A stretch of 64,000 nucleotides of DNA from Bradyrhizobium niftali. Lineage in GTDB: Bacteria > Pseudomonadota > Alphaproteobacteria > Rhizobiales > Xanthobacteraceae. The position numbers were made by a program, and so were the translations under genes. The notes beneath the pieces were generated by a model. The model was not told where the DNA came from. It saw only the letters and a program-made list of their open reading frames with translations, and did no database searches. Below, one piece after another: positions 17,639 through 26,180 of the stretch. Where the stretch lies: assembly GCF_004571025.1 (NCBI RefSeq), contig NZ_SPQT01000001.1:992001-1056000 (forward strand), read 5' to 3'. Each line of letters opens with the position of its first letter. Positions within the stretch are counted from its first letter, which is position 1.

Positions 17639-18747
17639 GCGTCGAAAGCATCCATATCCCGGCAAGCCGCGAGCAGCGCCCGGCGGACGCGCCGGTGTGG
17701 CAGGTTCGGGTCGGCACACGGCTGTCGCGCGTCGCGGCCGTGGCCGGCATCGCTCTGATCGTGGCGCTGGCCGCGCTGCCAGCGATCGCCTCGCGCAACC
17801 TGATCCAGGATCTGATCTTCGTCTTCACCATGCTGACCTTGGCCCAGCTCTGGAACGTGCTGGCCGGGTGGAGCGGGCTGGTATCGGTTGGGCAGCAGGC
17901 GTTTGTCGGGCTCGGCGCCTATGCGTTGTTTGCCGGCATCGTGATGGCCGGGCTCGATCCGGTTGCGGCGATCCCGCTGGCCGGACTGTTCGCGGCGCTG
18001 GTCGCGGCGGTGCTTGGGCCACTGTTGTTCCGGCTGGAAGGGCCATATTTCGCGATCGGCAGCTGGGTCGCCGCCGAAGCGCTGCGGCTGATCTGCGCCC
18101 AGTTCAAGTCGCTCGGCGGCGGCACCGGGATGTCGATCTCGCCGGGCGAACTGTCGCAGATGGTCGGGCTGAAGGCGGTGCAGGCGCTGCTTGGCCTGCG
18201 CCCGGCGGCCGCGCGGGACGTGCTGGTTTACTGGCTGGCGCTGCTGCTCGCCGTGCTGGTCACGCTCGGCATCTACGCCTTCATGCGCTCGCATCACGGC
18301 CTTGCGCTGGCCGCAAGCCGTGACAACGCAGCGGCGGCGCGCAGCGTCGGCGTCCGCACCGCGCGGACTCGCCACGTGCTGTGGATCGTGGTTGCGTTCG
18401 CCACCGGCATGGTCGGCGCCGTGGTTTATTTGCAGAAGGCGCGTATTTCGCCTGATGCGGCCTTCAGCGTCACCGACTGGACCGCCTATGTCATCTTCAT
18501 CGTCGTGATCGGCGGGGTGCGCACCATCGAAGGCCCGATGGTCGGCGTGCTCCTGCTGTGGGGACTAGTCACCTATCTCGCCCAATATGGCAGTCTCTAT
18601 CTGGTCGTGCTCGGCACGCTCGCCATCCTGATCATGCTGTTCATGCCCAACGGCGTGTGGGGCGCAGCAGCTCGACGCTGGCAATTGCAGCTCTTCCCGA
18701 CCCAGCGCTGGCTCGGCCGCAGCGAGCCCGGTCCAATGCCATTCTAA
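17635..18747 (+). CDS. ABC transporter permease, LivM type
   Basis: 370 residues; starts at ATGA overlapping LivH. After a ~35-residue polar N-terminus come the usual helices, with LAGWSGLVSVGQQAFVGLGA, the GPYFAIGSWVAAEALRLICA segment and the coupling loop ASRDNAAAARSVGVRTARTR. Ends the operon, 80 bp before the repeat that bounds the next segment. Completes binding protein, LivG, LivF, LivH and LivM in one transcription unit with the catabolic enzymes. Confidence 0.9.
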   Translation: MSVESIHIPASREQRPADAPVWQVRVGTRLSRVAAVAGIALIVALAALPAIASRNLIQDLIFVFTMLTLAQLWNVLAGWSGLVSVGQQAFVGLGAYALFAGIVMAGLDPVAAIPLAGLFAALVAAVLGPLLFRLEGPYFAIGSWVAAEALRLICAQFKSLGGGTGMSISPGELSQMVGLKAVQALLGLRPAAARDVLVYWLALLLAVLVTLGIYAFMRSHHGLALAASRDNAAAARSVGVRTARTRHVLWIVVAFATGMVGAVVYLQKARISPDAAFSVTDWTAYVIFIVVIGGVRTIEGPMVGVLLLWGLVTYLAQYGSLYLVVLGTLAILIMLFMPNGVWGAAARRWQLQLFPTQRWLGRSEPGPMPF

Positions 18748-18827
18748 CCAACCTTGTGCCGAGTAGCCTCGTCCATTCAGAAGCGCCACCAGTCCATCTT
18801 TGGGAAGGAGGCGCTCGGGCGTCCACG

Positions 18828-18946
18828 CGCCTTTGCAGTTGGACGTTTCGCTGTAAGCCATTGATCTCCAATGATCGGATTTTGGCTTAGTTGGAAAAAT
18901 TCTCTTGAGAAATCAATGGGAGCAGCATGTCTCTTAGTCAGCGGGT
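18828..18946 (+). repeat. long direct repeat, copy 1 (island boundary)
   Basis: About 115 bases similar to 36306-36418 in the same orientation. Shared blocks include TTGGA...TTTC.CTGTAAGC(C/T), ATTGATCT, AATGAT.GGATTTTGGC and GCAG.ATGTCTCTTA.TCAGC at the right edge. Copy 1 runs straight into a tRNA 3' end. The repeats enclose 17.5 kb of catabolic genes. Confidence 0.7.
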
Positions 18947-18975
18947 GCCAGGTTCGAGCCCTGGTGCGCCCGCCA
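18930..18975 (+). repeat. 3' fragment of a tRNA gene, probably tRNA-Lys(CTT): attachment-site relic
   Basis: From TCTCTTAGTCAGC (anticodon loop CTCTTA plus 3' stem) the sequence continues with a 5-base variable loop, a perfect T arm (CCAGG TTCGAGC CCTGG) and acceptor strand TGCGCCC G CCA. The 5' half of a tRNA is absent; the bases before it are island sequence. This is the classic trace of a tyrosine-recombinase element that integrates in the anticodon arm. Lys(CTT) identity is inferred from the loop. Confidence 0.65.
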
Positions 18976-19545
18976 AATAAAATCAATTGCTTGCAGCGAT
19001 TGAGCATCGGAACGGACTTTTCAGTTGGACGTTTTCGACGTCCAACTGCAAGCGAAGTTTCTCGTCAAGTAAATCGGGCAACTGCTGTGTGCGCGAACCG
19101 ATGGTCCCACGCTCAAGCTTGCAATCCTGCGACTGTGCGGGCCAGCTTGCGAAGTGAGCCGGGAGACGGGCCAACGATGAGGTCACTCTCAGGAGCGCGT
19201 GTTTTGATCCTCAAGTTGCGCCATGAGCGAATCTGCAAAGGCGCGTACCGCGGATCTCTGTCGGCTGGCGCGTGGGAGTGCGCCTCCACTATTTGAACCT
19301 GCTCCCCGGCTACTTTTTGCCGGCGACGAATCGCGCGCGAACGGCGGCTCGGCGCAGATGCCACGACAGCCGGCACGTGCGCGCCCGGAAAATCCATGCC
19401 AGAAGGTTTGCGAGCGAGGGAGAACCCCGCTCCTCGCTCACGCAATGCCGCTCGTCGTTGGCACTTTGATCCGCAGATGCCGGCTGATTCGCCTGCGGCA
19501 AATCGAACGCCCCGCCTCCGTCGGCAAAGATCCCGAAGTGATGCT
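18976..19545 (+). other. intergenic region without a supported gene
   Basis: Apart from the hairpin, I see only frames without family resemblance. The stretch around 19275-19338 resembles 46968-47030 (shared TGCGCCTCC..TATTTGAACCT.CTC and TTTTTG.CGGCGACG), a dispersed repeat. No integrase gene is present here, although it follows a tRNA relic. Confidence 0.5.
19022..19048 (+). repeat. perfect 11-bp-stem hairpin
   Basis: CAGTTGGACGT pairs with ACGTCCAACTG around TTTCG. Half of it, CAGTTGGACGTTTCG, also occurs at 18836-18850. It is not followed by a T run, so it is not a good intrinsic terminator in either direction; a recombination or protein-binding site is equally possible. Confidence 0.45.
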
Positions 19546-20193
19546 TCAAGGACCTTTTCGTGTCCTTTCCCAAGATTCTCTCCTCGCGGTTTGACTGCGT
19601 TTTGTCCAATCCTCCACCAAGTGGTGCATATGCACGTTCGCGAGCTTGAGCATGTCGTTCGGGGTCAGTTTGTCGTTCGCACAGTATTCCCGGAAGTTGT
19701 AGGAGCTCAGGGCGTAGACCATCTCCACAGCGACCGATGTGGGCACCGCGAGATCTTCGACCTTATGAAATTTCAAAATGGCGCGTCGAACGAAACGCAA
19801 GAAGACCGATCGGTTGGCGGCGAACCCGTCGCTGCCGGATTTATGGGACCGCAATTCGGCTGCGAGCACTTCCCTCCATAAGGTCTTGTCGGCGCTCGTA
19901 ATCACGTTGCCGATATCGGCGTGGATCAGCCGCGCCAAAGTTTCGGCCAGCGTAGGCGACGGGTTCTCCACCACCTCTTCGTAAGCCGGAATCAGGGCCG
20001 TGCGGTCTCTTTGCAGGAATTCGATCAAGAGACGCTGCTTGTTCGCGAAGTAATTGTAGACGGTCTTCGGAGACACGTCGGCGGCTTTCGCGACGTCCTC
20101 CATTCTAGTGCTCTCATAGCCGACCTTCCGAAAGAGCTCGGCTGCGGCATCGAGAAGGTCGGTTTTCCTTCGGTCTTTTTTGCTTTCGTTCAT
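19546..20193 (-). CDS. TetR-family transcriptional regulator
   Basis: About 215 residues. The N-terminal HTH is clear: DLLDAAAELFRKVGYESTRM then EDVAKAADVSPKTVYNYFAN and KQRLL. The helical C-terminal domain would bind the inducer. Start at ATG 20193 gives a standard TetR N-terminus; the frame is open to 20256. It is divergent from the importer operon at 20.3 kb with a 12-bp palindrome between them, so it probably represses that operon and itself. Confidence 0.9.
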   Translation of the reverse strand: MNESKKDRRKTDLLDAAAELFRKVGYESTRMEDVAKAADVSPKTVYNYFANKQRLLIEFLQRDRTALIPAYEEVVENPSPTLAETLARLIHADIGNVITSADKTLWREVLAAELRSHKSGSDGFAANRSVFLRFVRRAILKFHKVEDLAVPTSVAVEMVYALSSYNFREYCANDKLTPNDMLKLANVHMHHLVEDWTKRSQTARRESWERTRKGP

Positions 20194-20287
20194 CACACTT
20201 CGCCTGGCGATTGGGCGTCCGTCCGCTATCGCGGGTGCCGCGATTTTCATCGTCAAAGACTAGCCGATTGACAATAAGAAAGTTAGC

Positions 20288-20299
20288 TGTAAATTTACA
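20288..20299 (+). promoter_or_regulatory. palindrome TGTAAATTTACA, candidate TetR operator
   Basis: A perfect 12-bp palindrome between the divergent TetR gene and the binding-protein gene, 26 bp upstream of the latter's start. A further ACTGTAAA half-site follows a few bases on. TetR repressors usually bind such palindromes over the promoter of the adjacent operon. Confidence 0.55.
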
Positions 20300-20325
20300 C
20301 GCGACTGTAAAAAGAAGGATGAGGC

Positions 20326-21519
20326 ATGTCTATGCAGGCGTTACGGAGGCTATCCGGACTGGCGTCGATCGGCTTGGTCCTCTGTGTAGGAGGCTCTGCC
20401 GCCTGGTCGGCCGAGCCAGGCATCGCGCCGGACAAGATCAAGATTGGGATGTTCGGGCCCTTGACCGGACCGGTCAGCCTGTGGGGCTACCCAATCAACA
20501 ACGGCGCGATCGCCGTTTACAATCATGTCAACGCCACCGGAGGAATATACGGTCGCAAGATCGAGGTGGTCGATGAAGATGATGCTTGTGACCCTGCGAA
20601 AGCGGTCGCGGCAGTCAAGAAACTGATCGTAAGAGAAGATGTGTTCGCAATTCACGGGGGGACGTGCAGCGCGACCGTCATGGCGGCGAAGGACGACATT
20701 ATCGAGGCGAAGATGCCATACGTCGTCATGGCGGCCACCCTCGACAAGATATCGAGCCCCGTCAATAAGTACATCTATACGACGACAATGCCAGGAAGCG
20801 GCGACGGATCGGTGATGGCCAGATTCGTGGCCTCTATGCCGCAAGTGAAGACAATCGCCATCGTCAAGCATTCGGACGAATGGGCCGACACGAAGGCTGA
20901 CGCTTTCAGCGCCGCGCTCGACAAGAAAATCAAGGTTGTCGCTACCGAACAGATCGACCGTAAAGTGACCGACGCGGTCTCACAGGCGGTGCGTATCAAG
21001 CAACTCAATCCCGACGTCGTGATCGCATTTACCTATCCGGCCGAAACCGCGGTCTTGCTGCGTGATGCGCGAAAGTATGGCCTCACGGTACCGTTCGTGG
21101 CTACGACATCGGTTATGGACCTTGCCGATCTCTCTCAGAGAGCCGGAGGGGTCGATGTCGTGAAGCAGGTTTATGCCGCCTCATTCCTCGCCTCGCCTCC
21201 AGGCTCTTCGGCGTCCGCAAAATGGGATGAAATCTACAAGGCCAGCTTTCCGAATGACAAGCTGCAGACCCTGTCCTTCTTCGGGATGTCGGGCGCGCTC
21301 CTCGTGGTCGACGCCCTGAGGCGAGCCGGTCCGGATCTCACGCGCGAAAAGTTCATCCAGGCGCTTGAGACGACCAAGGATCTCGATGCGGGCCCGGCCT
21401 ATTGCAAGATCAGCATCACGCCGGAGAACCATCAGGGGTGCACGCAGGGGACGGTATGGTCGTTCGTCGATGGCAAGGTGGTTCCGGTCGGTGCCACCTG
21501 GATCGAGCCAAAGCAATGA
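20326..21519 (+). CDS. ABC transporter substrate-binding protein (Liv/amide-urea type)
   Basis: 397 residues. A Sec signal peptide (basic, then LASIGLVLCVGGSAAWSA) is followed by the Peripla_BP_6 start IKIGMFGPLTGPVSLWGYPI and the PAKAVAAVKKLIVREDVFAI stretch. AAGGATGAGG precedes the ATG. Heads a complete importer operon under the divergent TetR. The ligand is not evident from sequence; the operon's downstream amidohydrolase and hydantoinase-like genes point to an amide or N-heterocycle (inference). Confidence 0.9.
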   Translation: MSMQALRRLSGLASIGLVLCVGGSAAWSAEPGIAPDKIKIGMFGPLTGPVSLWGYPINNGAIAVYNHVNATGGIYGRKIEVVDEDDACDPAKAVAAVKKLIVREDVFAIHGGTCSATVMAAKDDIIEAKMPYVVMAATLDKISSPVNKYIYTTTMPGSGDGSVMARFVASMPQVKTIAIVKHSDEWADTKADAFSAALDKKIKVVATEQIDRKVTDAVSQAVRIKQLNPDVVIAFTYPAETAVLLRDARKYGLTVPFVATTSVMDLADLSQRAGGVDVVKQVYAASFLASPPGSSASAKWDEIYKASFPNDKLQTLSFFGMSGALLVVDALRRAGPDLTREKFIQALETTKDLDAGPAYCKISITPENHQGCTQGTVWSFVDGKVVPVGATWIEPKQ

Positions 21520-21546
21520 GAGAAATCCAGGCGGCAGGCCCCGGTC

Positions 21547-22422
21547 ATGTCTGAGTTGCTCACTCTCATCGCCGCTGGGTTGGAAGTAGGCAGCCTCTAT
21601 GCGTTGATGGCTTTGGGGCTCGTGCTGATCTATCGGACGCAAAGCATTGTCAACTTCGCCCACGGCGAATTGCTGATGGCCGGTGCTTTCGTTGGCTATG
21701 TGGCCTTCCAGCCGATGTCATGGCCGTTCCCGGTAGCTCTCGTGCTCGCTGTTCTCTCCAGCACACTGCTTGGGGTGGCGGTTGAAAGGGTCGTGATCCG
21801 GCCGCTTGTGAATCATCCCCACGCCACGCTCGCCATGGCCACCGTCGGCGTGTCGGTGGCTGTCCGCGGGGCGGCGAGGCTGCCATTCGGTAGCGACATT
21901 CTGACGTTTCCTCCCATCATTTCCGCCGCGCCAGTTTTCATCGGTTCGTTGGTGATCTCGGCGCAGACCGTTCTGACGATCGTCCTGGCAGTATCGATTT
22001 CAGTCGCAGTTTTTCTTCTCATCTGGAAGACGCGGCTTGGACGGGAGATCCGCGCAACTCAGCAAAACTATCTTGGCGCCAAGGTAGTCGGCATCAACAC
22101 CGGGAAGATCTACAGTTCGAGCTGGGCGGTTGCGTCCGCCATCGGGGGAGCGGCGGGTGTTCTGGCCGCTCCGCTCACGTTGCTTTATCCCGACATGGGC
22201 GCCACTTTCCTGCTCAAGGGCTTCGCGGCGGCGGTCCTTGGAGGTTTCGGAAACCCACTTGGCGCGATCGTCGGGGGAATCGCCATCGGGATACTCGAAA
22301 AGCTCGTGGGAGCCTATTTCAGCACCTACCTGATCGAGATCTCGCCTTACGTAATCATCATCGTTGTCGTGTTCGTTAGACCGCAGGGCTTGTTCGGCCG
22401 CGGCCAGATCGTCAGGGTCTAA
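21547..22422 (+). CDS. ABC transporter permease, LivH type
   Basis: 291 residues; LIAAGLEVGSLYALMALGLV at the N-terminus, QSIVNFAHGELLMAGAFVGY, coupling loop RATQQNYLGAKVVGINTGKI, and FAAAVLGGFGNPLGAIVGGI near the end match LivH. 27 bp after the binding-protein stop and 1 bp before LivM. Confidence 0.9.
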   Translation: MSELLTLIAAGLEVGSLYALMALGLVLIYRTQSIVNFAHGELLMAGAFVGYVAFQPMSWPFPVALVLAVLSSTLLGVAVERVVIRPLVNHPHATLAMATVGVSVAVRGAARLPFGSDILTFPPIISAAPVFIGSLVISAQTVLTIVLAVSISVAVFLLIWKTRLGREIRATQQNYLGAKVVGINTGKIYSSSWAVASAIGGAAGVLAAPLTLLYPDMGATFLLKGFAAAVLGGFGNPLGAIVGGIAIGILEKLVGAYFSTYLIEISPYVIIIVVVFVRPQGLFGRGQIVRV

Positions 22423-22423
22423 G

Positions 22424-23407
22424 ATGCGGCCGGCAATCGTCATTTTCTTGCTTTTGCTGCTGCTGTTCGCGCCGTTCGTCCTCGACGCCTACACCCAATA
22501 TCTAGTCAACCTAGCGCTCTCTTATTCCCTGGTTTGCCTCGGCCTCAATTTGTTGTTGGGCTATGCGGGCCAGTTTTCCTTTGCCAATGCGGCGTTCATG
22601 GGCATTGGCGCTTATACCTACGCGCTTCTGACGTCCCGTCTCGGCGTTCCATCATTGGTTGCGCTTCCCGCAGCCGGCATGGCCGCGACCGCGCTGGGAA
22701 TGGTGGTCGCCGGTCCCGCTCTGCGGCTTTCCACGGTCTATCTCGCAATGACAAGCCTGGCGTTTGCCGAACTGGTGCAATGGACTTTCATCCATTGGAG
22801 CGCAGTGACGCTCGGAACAGACGGTGTGCGCGTGCGCTGGCCCGCCGTAGGATCCTATGTAGCTCAGGGCGATAAGAACACTTTCTACGTTGTTCTCGTA
22901 GTTGTCGCGATCAGCTATTGGAGCGCGCTGCGTATTGTGCGGTCCAAGCTGGGACGTGCCTTCCTCGCCATCCGTCAAGGCGAAACCCTTGCGCGCTGCT
23001 CCGGGATCGACGTCGAACGAACCAAGACGATCGCCTACGCCATTAGCGCGTTCTACGCCGGTATTGGCGGCGCGCTATTTGCTCTTACGATCCGGTTTAT
23101 CGTTCCGGATGGTTTCGGGTTAGTTCAGCTCGTCCTGCAATTCTCAATGGTCTTGATCGGAGGTCTGGGCAGCCTGCTTGGCGGCCTGGTTGGCTCTCTC
23201 CTTCTCACCGTGATGCCGGAGCTTCTGCGCAACGTGGAGGCTTACCAAGAAATGCTGTATGGCGTGCTGCTTGTCCTGTTCGTCATCTTTATGCCGCGCG
23301 GCATCGTTGGATTGCTCGGCCGTCTCGGTCTCGTGCCGCAGGAAATTCTCGTGCGCGGAGCCGTGGCGTACTTTGACGCGCGTCGCCGCAAGCACTCGGG
23401 TCTCTAG
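22424..23407 (+). CDS. ABC transporter permease, LivM type
   Basis: 327 residues starting at the ATG one base after the LivH stop. Hydrophobic N-terminus, then LLLGYAGQFSFANAAFMGIG, STVYLAMTSLAFAELVQWTF and the coupling loop AIRQGETLARCSGIDVERTK, all LivM features. The frame is open upstream inside LivH but that extension would be shadow sequence. Confidence 0.9.
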   Translation: MRPAIVIFLLLLLLFAPFVLDAYTQYLVNLALSYSLVCLGLNLLLGYAGQFSFANAAFMGIGAYTYALLTSRLGVPSLVALPAAGMAATALGMVVAGPALRLSTVYLAMTSLAFAELVQWTFIHWSAVTLGTDGVRVRWPAVGSYVAQGDKNTFYVVLVVVAISYWSALRIVRSKLGRAFLAIRQGETLARCSGIDVERTKTIAYAISAFYAGIGGALFALTIRFIVPDGFGLVQLVLQFSMVLIGGLGSLLGGLVGSLLLTVMPELLRNVEAYQEMLYGVLLVLFVIFMPRGIVGLLGRLGLVPQEILVRGAVAYFDARRRKHSGL

Positions 23408-23410
23408 TTG

Positions 23411-24181
23411 ATGGCACAGCGCCTTTCGATCGAGGGAGTGAGCGTAGACTTCGGCGGTCTCAAAGCCGTTCACGACGCATCGCTCGAAATCGCGCCTGGA
23501 GAGATCGTGGGCCTGATCGGCCCGAACGGCGCCGGAAAAACCACGCTGTTCAACGCGATCTCAGGTCTCGTGCCGGTATCGAGCGGGCAGATCCTGATCG
23601 ATGATGTTTCCCTGTCCGATCGGCCGGCTCATGAGCGGTCAAAGTTCGGCATCGCTCGGACGTTTCAAGCGGTGCAGCTCATTCAGGATTCTTCGGTTAT
23701 CGAAAACATCATGATCGGGATGCATAGCCGGCTCGATCACGGCCTTTTCGATCTGTTCGGGCAATTCCGGACGTCGCGCTCGCAGGACTACGTCGCCCAG
23801 AAGCGCGCCTACGAGGTGCTCGAAAGGCTTTCCCTGGGCGATCTGGCGTTGACGCGTGTGAGCAGTCTCGACTTTGGGCAGCAGCGCAGGGTGGAGATCG
23901 CCAGAGCATTGGTCTCGGAGCCTCGCCTTCTCCTTCTCGACGAACCGGCGGCAGGTCTCGGCCCCGACGAAGTCGAGGATCTGGAAGCACTACTCGTGCT
24001 TTTGACCCGAAAATCTGGCCTGTCCATGTTGATCGTCGAGCACGTTCTGAGCCTTGTCTTCAAACTGTGCGATCGAATCGTCGTGCTTGACAATGGTTCG
24101 GTGATTGCGACGGGGCTTCCCGCGGAAATTGCCGACAACGCCGAGGTTCGCAGGGCCTACCTTGGGGACGTCGCATGCTGA
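23411..24181 (+). CDS. ABC transporter ATP-binding protein, LivG type
   Basis: 256 residues with Walker A GPNGAGKTTLF, signature region LDFGQQRRVEIARAL, Walker B LLLLDEPAAGLG and the LivG C-terminal ATGLPAEIADNAEVRRAYLG. ATG three bases after the LivM stop. Overlaps LivF by 7 bp. Confidence 0.9.
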   Translation: MAQRLSIEGVSVDFGGLKAVHDASLEIAPGEIVGLIGPNGAGKTTLFNAISGLVPVSSGQILIDDVSLSDRPAHERSKFGIARTFQAVQLIQDSSVIENIMIGMHSRLDHGLFDLFGQFRTSRSQDYVAQKRAYEVLERLSLGDLALTRVSSLDFGQQRRVEIARALVSEPRLLLLDEPAAGLGPDEVEDLEALLVLLTRKSGLSMLIVEHVLSLVFKLCDRIVVLDNGSVIATGLPAEIADNAEVRRAYLGDVAC

Positions 24182-24864
24182 GCCTTTCGCGCGTCGTGAT
24201 CGGTTACGGCCAGCTTGAGGTCGTCCACGGGGTTGATCTTAAGGTCGGCAAGGGCGAACTCGTTGCCGTCCTCGGACCGAACGGCGCAGGCAAGTCAACG
24301 CTGCTGAATGCGATCGCCGGAATAATCCGAATCCGCTCCGGCGCGATTTCACTTGATGATAAATCAATTGGACGGCTGCCGAGCCATCTGACGTGCCGTG
24401 CCGGGGTTTCGCTTGTGCCTCAGGGGCGCGAGCTTTTTCTTGAGATGACGGTCCGGGAGAACCTCGAACTTGGCGTGCCTGCTTCCGCTCGCCGCGCTGG
24501 GCCCGAGCGTATCGAGGACGTCCTAAGGCTTTTTCCGCGACTTCGCGAGCGGATCGTGCAGCCTGCCGGAGGTCTGTCTGGCGGCGAGCGGGCCATGCTC
24601 GCAATTGGCCGCGCCCTTGTTGCTCATCCTTCCGTGCTGCTGTTGGACGAACCGACTGCCGGACTTGCACCAAAGATTGTCGATCACGTGCGGGAGACGT
24701 TGATGGCGCTGAAAGCCGGTGGGCAAACGACCATACTGGTCGAGCAGAACGTGAACATGGCGCTGGCCGTGGCTGATTCCGTTTACCTCATGAACAGCGG
24801 AAAGATCGCGCGGAAAGAGGATGTGCGCGAGAGCAAGGACCTCTTCGAGTCGTTCATCGGTTAG
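24175..24864 (+). CDS. ABC transporter ATP-binding protein, LivF type
   Basis: 229 residues; Walker A GPNGAGKSTLL, signature LSGGERAM (GER instead of GQQ, tolerated in the family), Walker B VLLLDEPTAGLAP. Starts inside the end of LivG. The amidohydrolase gene follows at 46 bp and is probably co-transcribed, linking import to catabolism. Confidence 0.9.
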   Translation: MLSLSRVVIGYGQLEVVHGVDLKVGKGELVAVLGPNGAGKSTLLNAIAGIIRIRSGAISLDDKSIGRLPSHLTCRAGVSLVPQGRELFLEMTVRENLELGVPASARRAGPERIEDVLRLFPRLRERIVQPAGGLSGGERAMLAIGRALVAHPSVLLLDEPTAGLAPKIVDHVRETLMALKAGGQTTILVEQNVNMALAVADSVYLMNSGKIARKEDVRESKDLFESFIG

Positions 24865-24910
24865 AGGCCGCGGCTCGCGAAACACAAGTTGGCATTCGAG
24901 GAGAAGCGTC

Positions 24911-26170
24911 ATGAAGAAGAATCAAAAATCAATCGTCATTCGCGGAGGCACTCTCCTGCGAGGCGTCAATCTCGAGCCCGTCAGAGGGCAAGCTCTCCTC
25001 ATCGAGGGCGGCAGGATTACCAAGATCACCGCCGAAAGGAGTCTGGGGCTGCGCGACGACTGGATGGTCATCGATGCGGAGGGGCAAACCGTCCTTCCCG
25101 GGCTGATCGACGCCCACCTGCATTGGTTCGGGAGCCGCAGCCCTGATCCTATGATGTGGGTTATGGAGCAAAAAGAGCTCAACTGCGTTCGCGCGGTGGC
25201 GGATGCGCGCCGGTTGCTCGACTATGGCTTCACCACGGCTCGTGACATGGGCTCGCGGAACGGCGTGGCAATCAAGCGTGCGGTCGACGAAGGCACTATC
25301 CTCGGACCGAAGACCGTTCCTGCCCATATGGGCCTCAGCATGACGTGCGGACACGGCGACGTGCACAATGTGCCGAGCGACTGGTTGTGCGGCTGCTCGG
25401 CTATGGCCTTTGTGGTCGATGGCGTCGATGCCGTGCGAAAGGCTGTGCGGCAATCGGTGCGCGATGGCGCCGACGTGGTCAAGATCTGGACCACGGGTGG
25501 GACCATGTCCGAGCGCGACAGCCTTGAAGATCAGCATTTCAGCGACGAAGAGATCAAGACGGCGGTCGGGGAGGCGCACGCGCTGCGCCGCAAGATCGCC
25601 TCACACGCGGAGGGCCTGTTGGGCGCGCTCGCGTCGATCAGGGCCGGTGTCGATTCCATCGAGCATGGTTTCGACCTCAATGACGAATGCTGCGATTTGA
25701 TGAAGCAACAGGGGACCTTTCTCGTGCCGACGCTGGCCTTGCTGGATCGCGTCGTCAACACACCCGGGGTTCCCGAATACGCGAAGATCAAGGCCCGCCC
25801 GATGTTCCAGGCTCACCTGAATTCGTTCAAGCTCGCAGTCGAGATGGGTGTGAGGATCGGCGCGGGCTGCGACGCCTTTTCCGAACCGATGACCGCGTTC
25901 GGTCCATACAACGTCCGCGAGCTCGAACTCATGGAAGAAGCTGGGTTGACGTCGCTGCAGGTTCTCCAGGCGGCGACGTCTTCCAATGCCCAACTTCTCG
26001 GTCTTGGCGCTGAGATCGGTTCGCTCGATGAAGGAAAAGCCGCCGACGTCATCATCGTACGCGGTGACCTGAGCAAAAGTCTCGCGGACCTCACCAGCCA
26101 TTCGAATCTGACTACCATCATCCAAGACGGAATGATCATACCCCGGCTGACGCCCGGTCTGCCTGCCTGA
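24911..26170 (+). CDS. amidohydrolase (imidazolonepropionase/prolidase-like, PF01979)
   Basis: 419 residues. N-terminal beta-sandwich with an IVIRGGTLLRGVN opening, then the metal motif LPGLIDAHLHWFG (HxH), AHMGLSMTCGHGDVHN, SHAEGLLGA (His), DSIEHGFDL (His) and GAGCDAF (Asp), and a closing EGKAADVIIVRGDL. This is the subtype of cyclic-amidase and Xaa-Pro dipeptidase-like amidohydrolases that often sit beside Liv importers. GAGGAGAAG is upstream of the ATG. Probable role: hydrolysing an amide or lactam bond of the imported compound (inference). Confidence 0.88.
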   Translation: MKKNQKSIVIRGGTLLRGVNLEPVRGQALLIEGGRITKITAERSLGLRDDWMVIDAEGQTVLPGLIDAHLHWFGSRSPDPMMWVMEQKELNCVRAVADARRLLDYGFTTARDMGSRNGVAIKRAVDEGTILGPKTVPAHMGLSMTCGHGDVHNVPSDWLCGCSAMAFVVDGVDAVRKAVRQSVRDGADVVKIWTTGGTMSERDSLEDQHFSDEEIKTAVGEAHALRRKIASHAEGLLGALASIRAGVDSIEHGFDLNDECCDLMKQQGTFLVPTLALLDRVVNTPGVPEYAKIKARPMFQAHLNSFKLAVEMGVRIGAGCDAFSEPMTAFGPYNVRELELMEEAGLTSLQVLQAATSSNAQLLGLGAEIGSLDEGKAADVIIVRGDLSKSLADLTSHSNLTTIIQDGMIIPRLTPGLPA

Positions 26171-26180
26171 GCAATTGCCA

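Noticed and set aside
18930..18975. A complete tRNA gene
   Set aside because: Only the anticodon 3' arm, T arm and acceptor 3' strand are present; the preceding bases cannot form the 5' half.
19223..19594. Plus-strand frame of 123 codons after the tRNA relic
   Set aside because: No family resemblance, no ribosome site, and it overlaps the TetR gene end; the sequence is partly a dispersed repeat.
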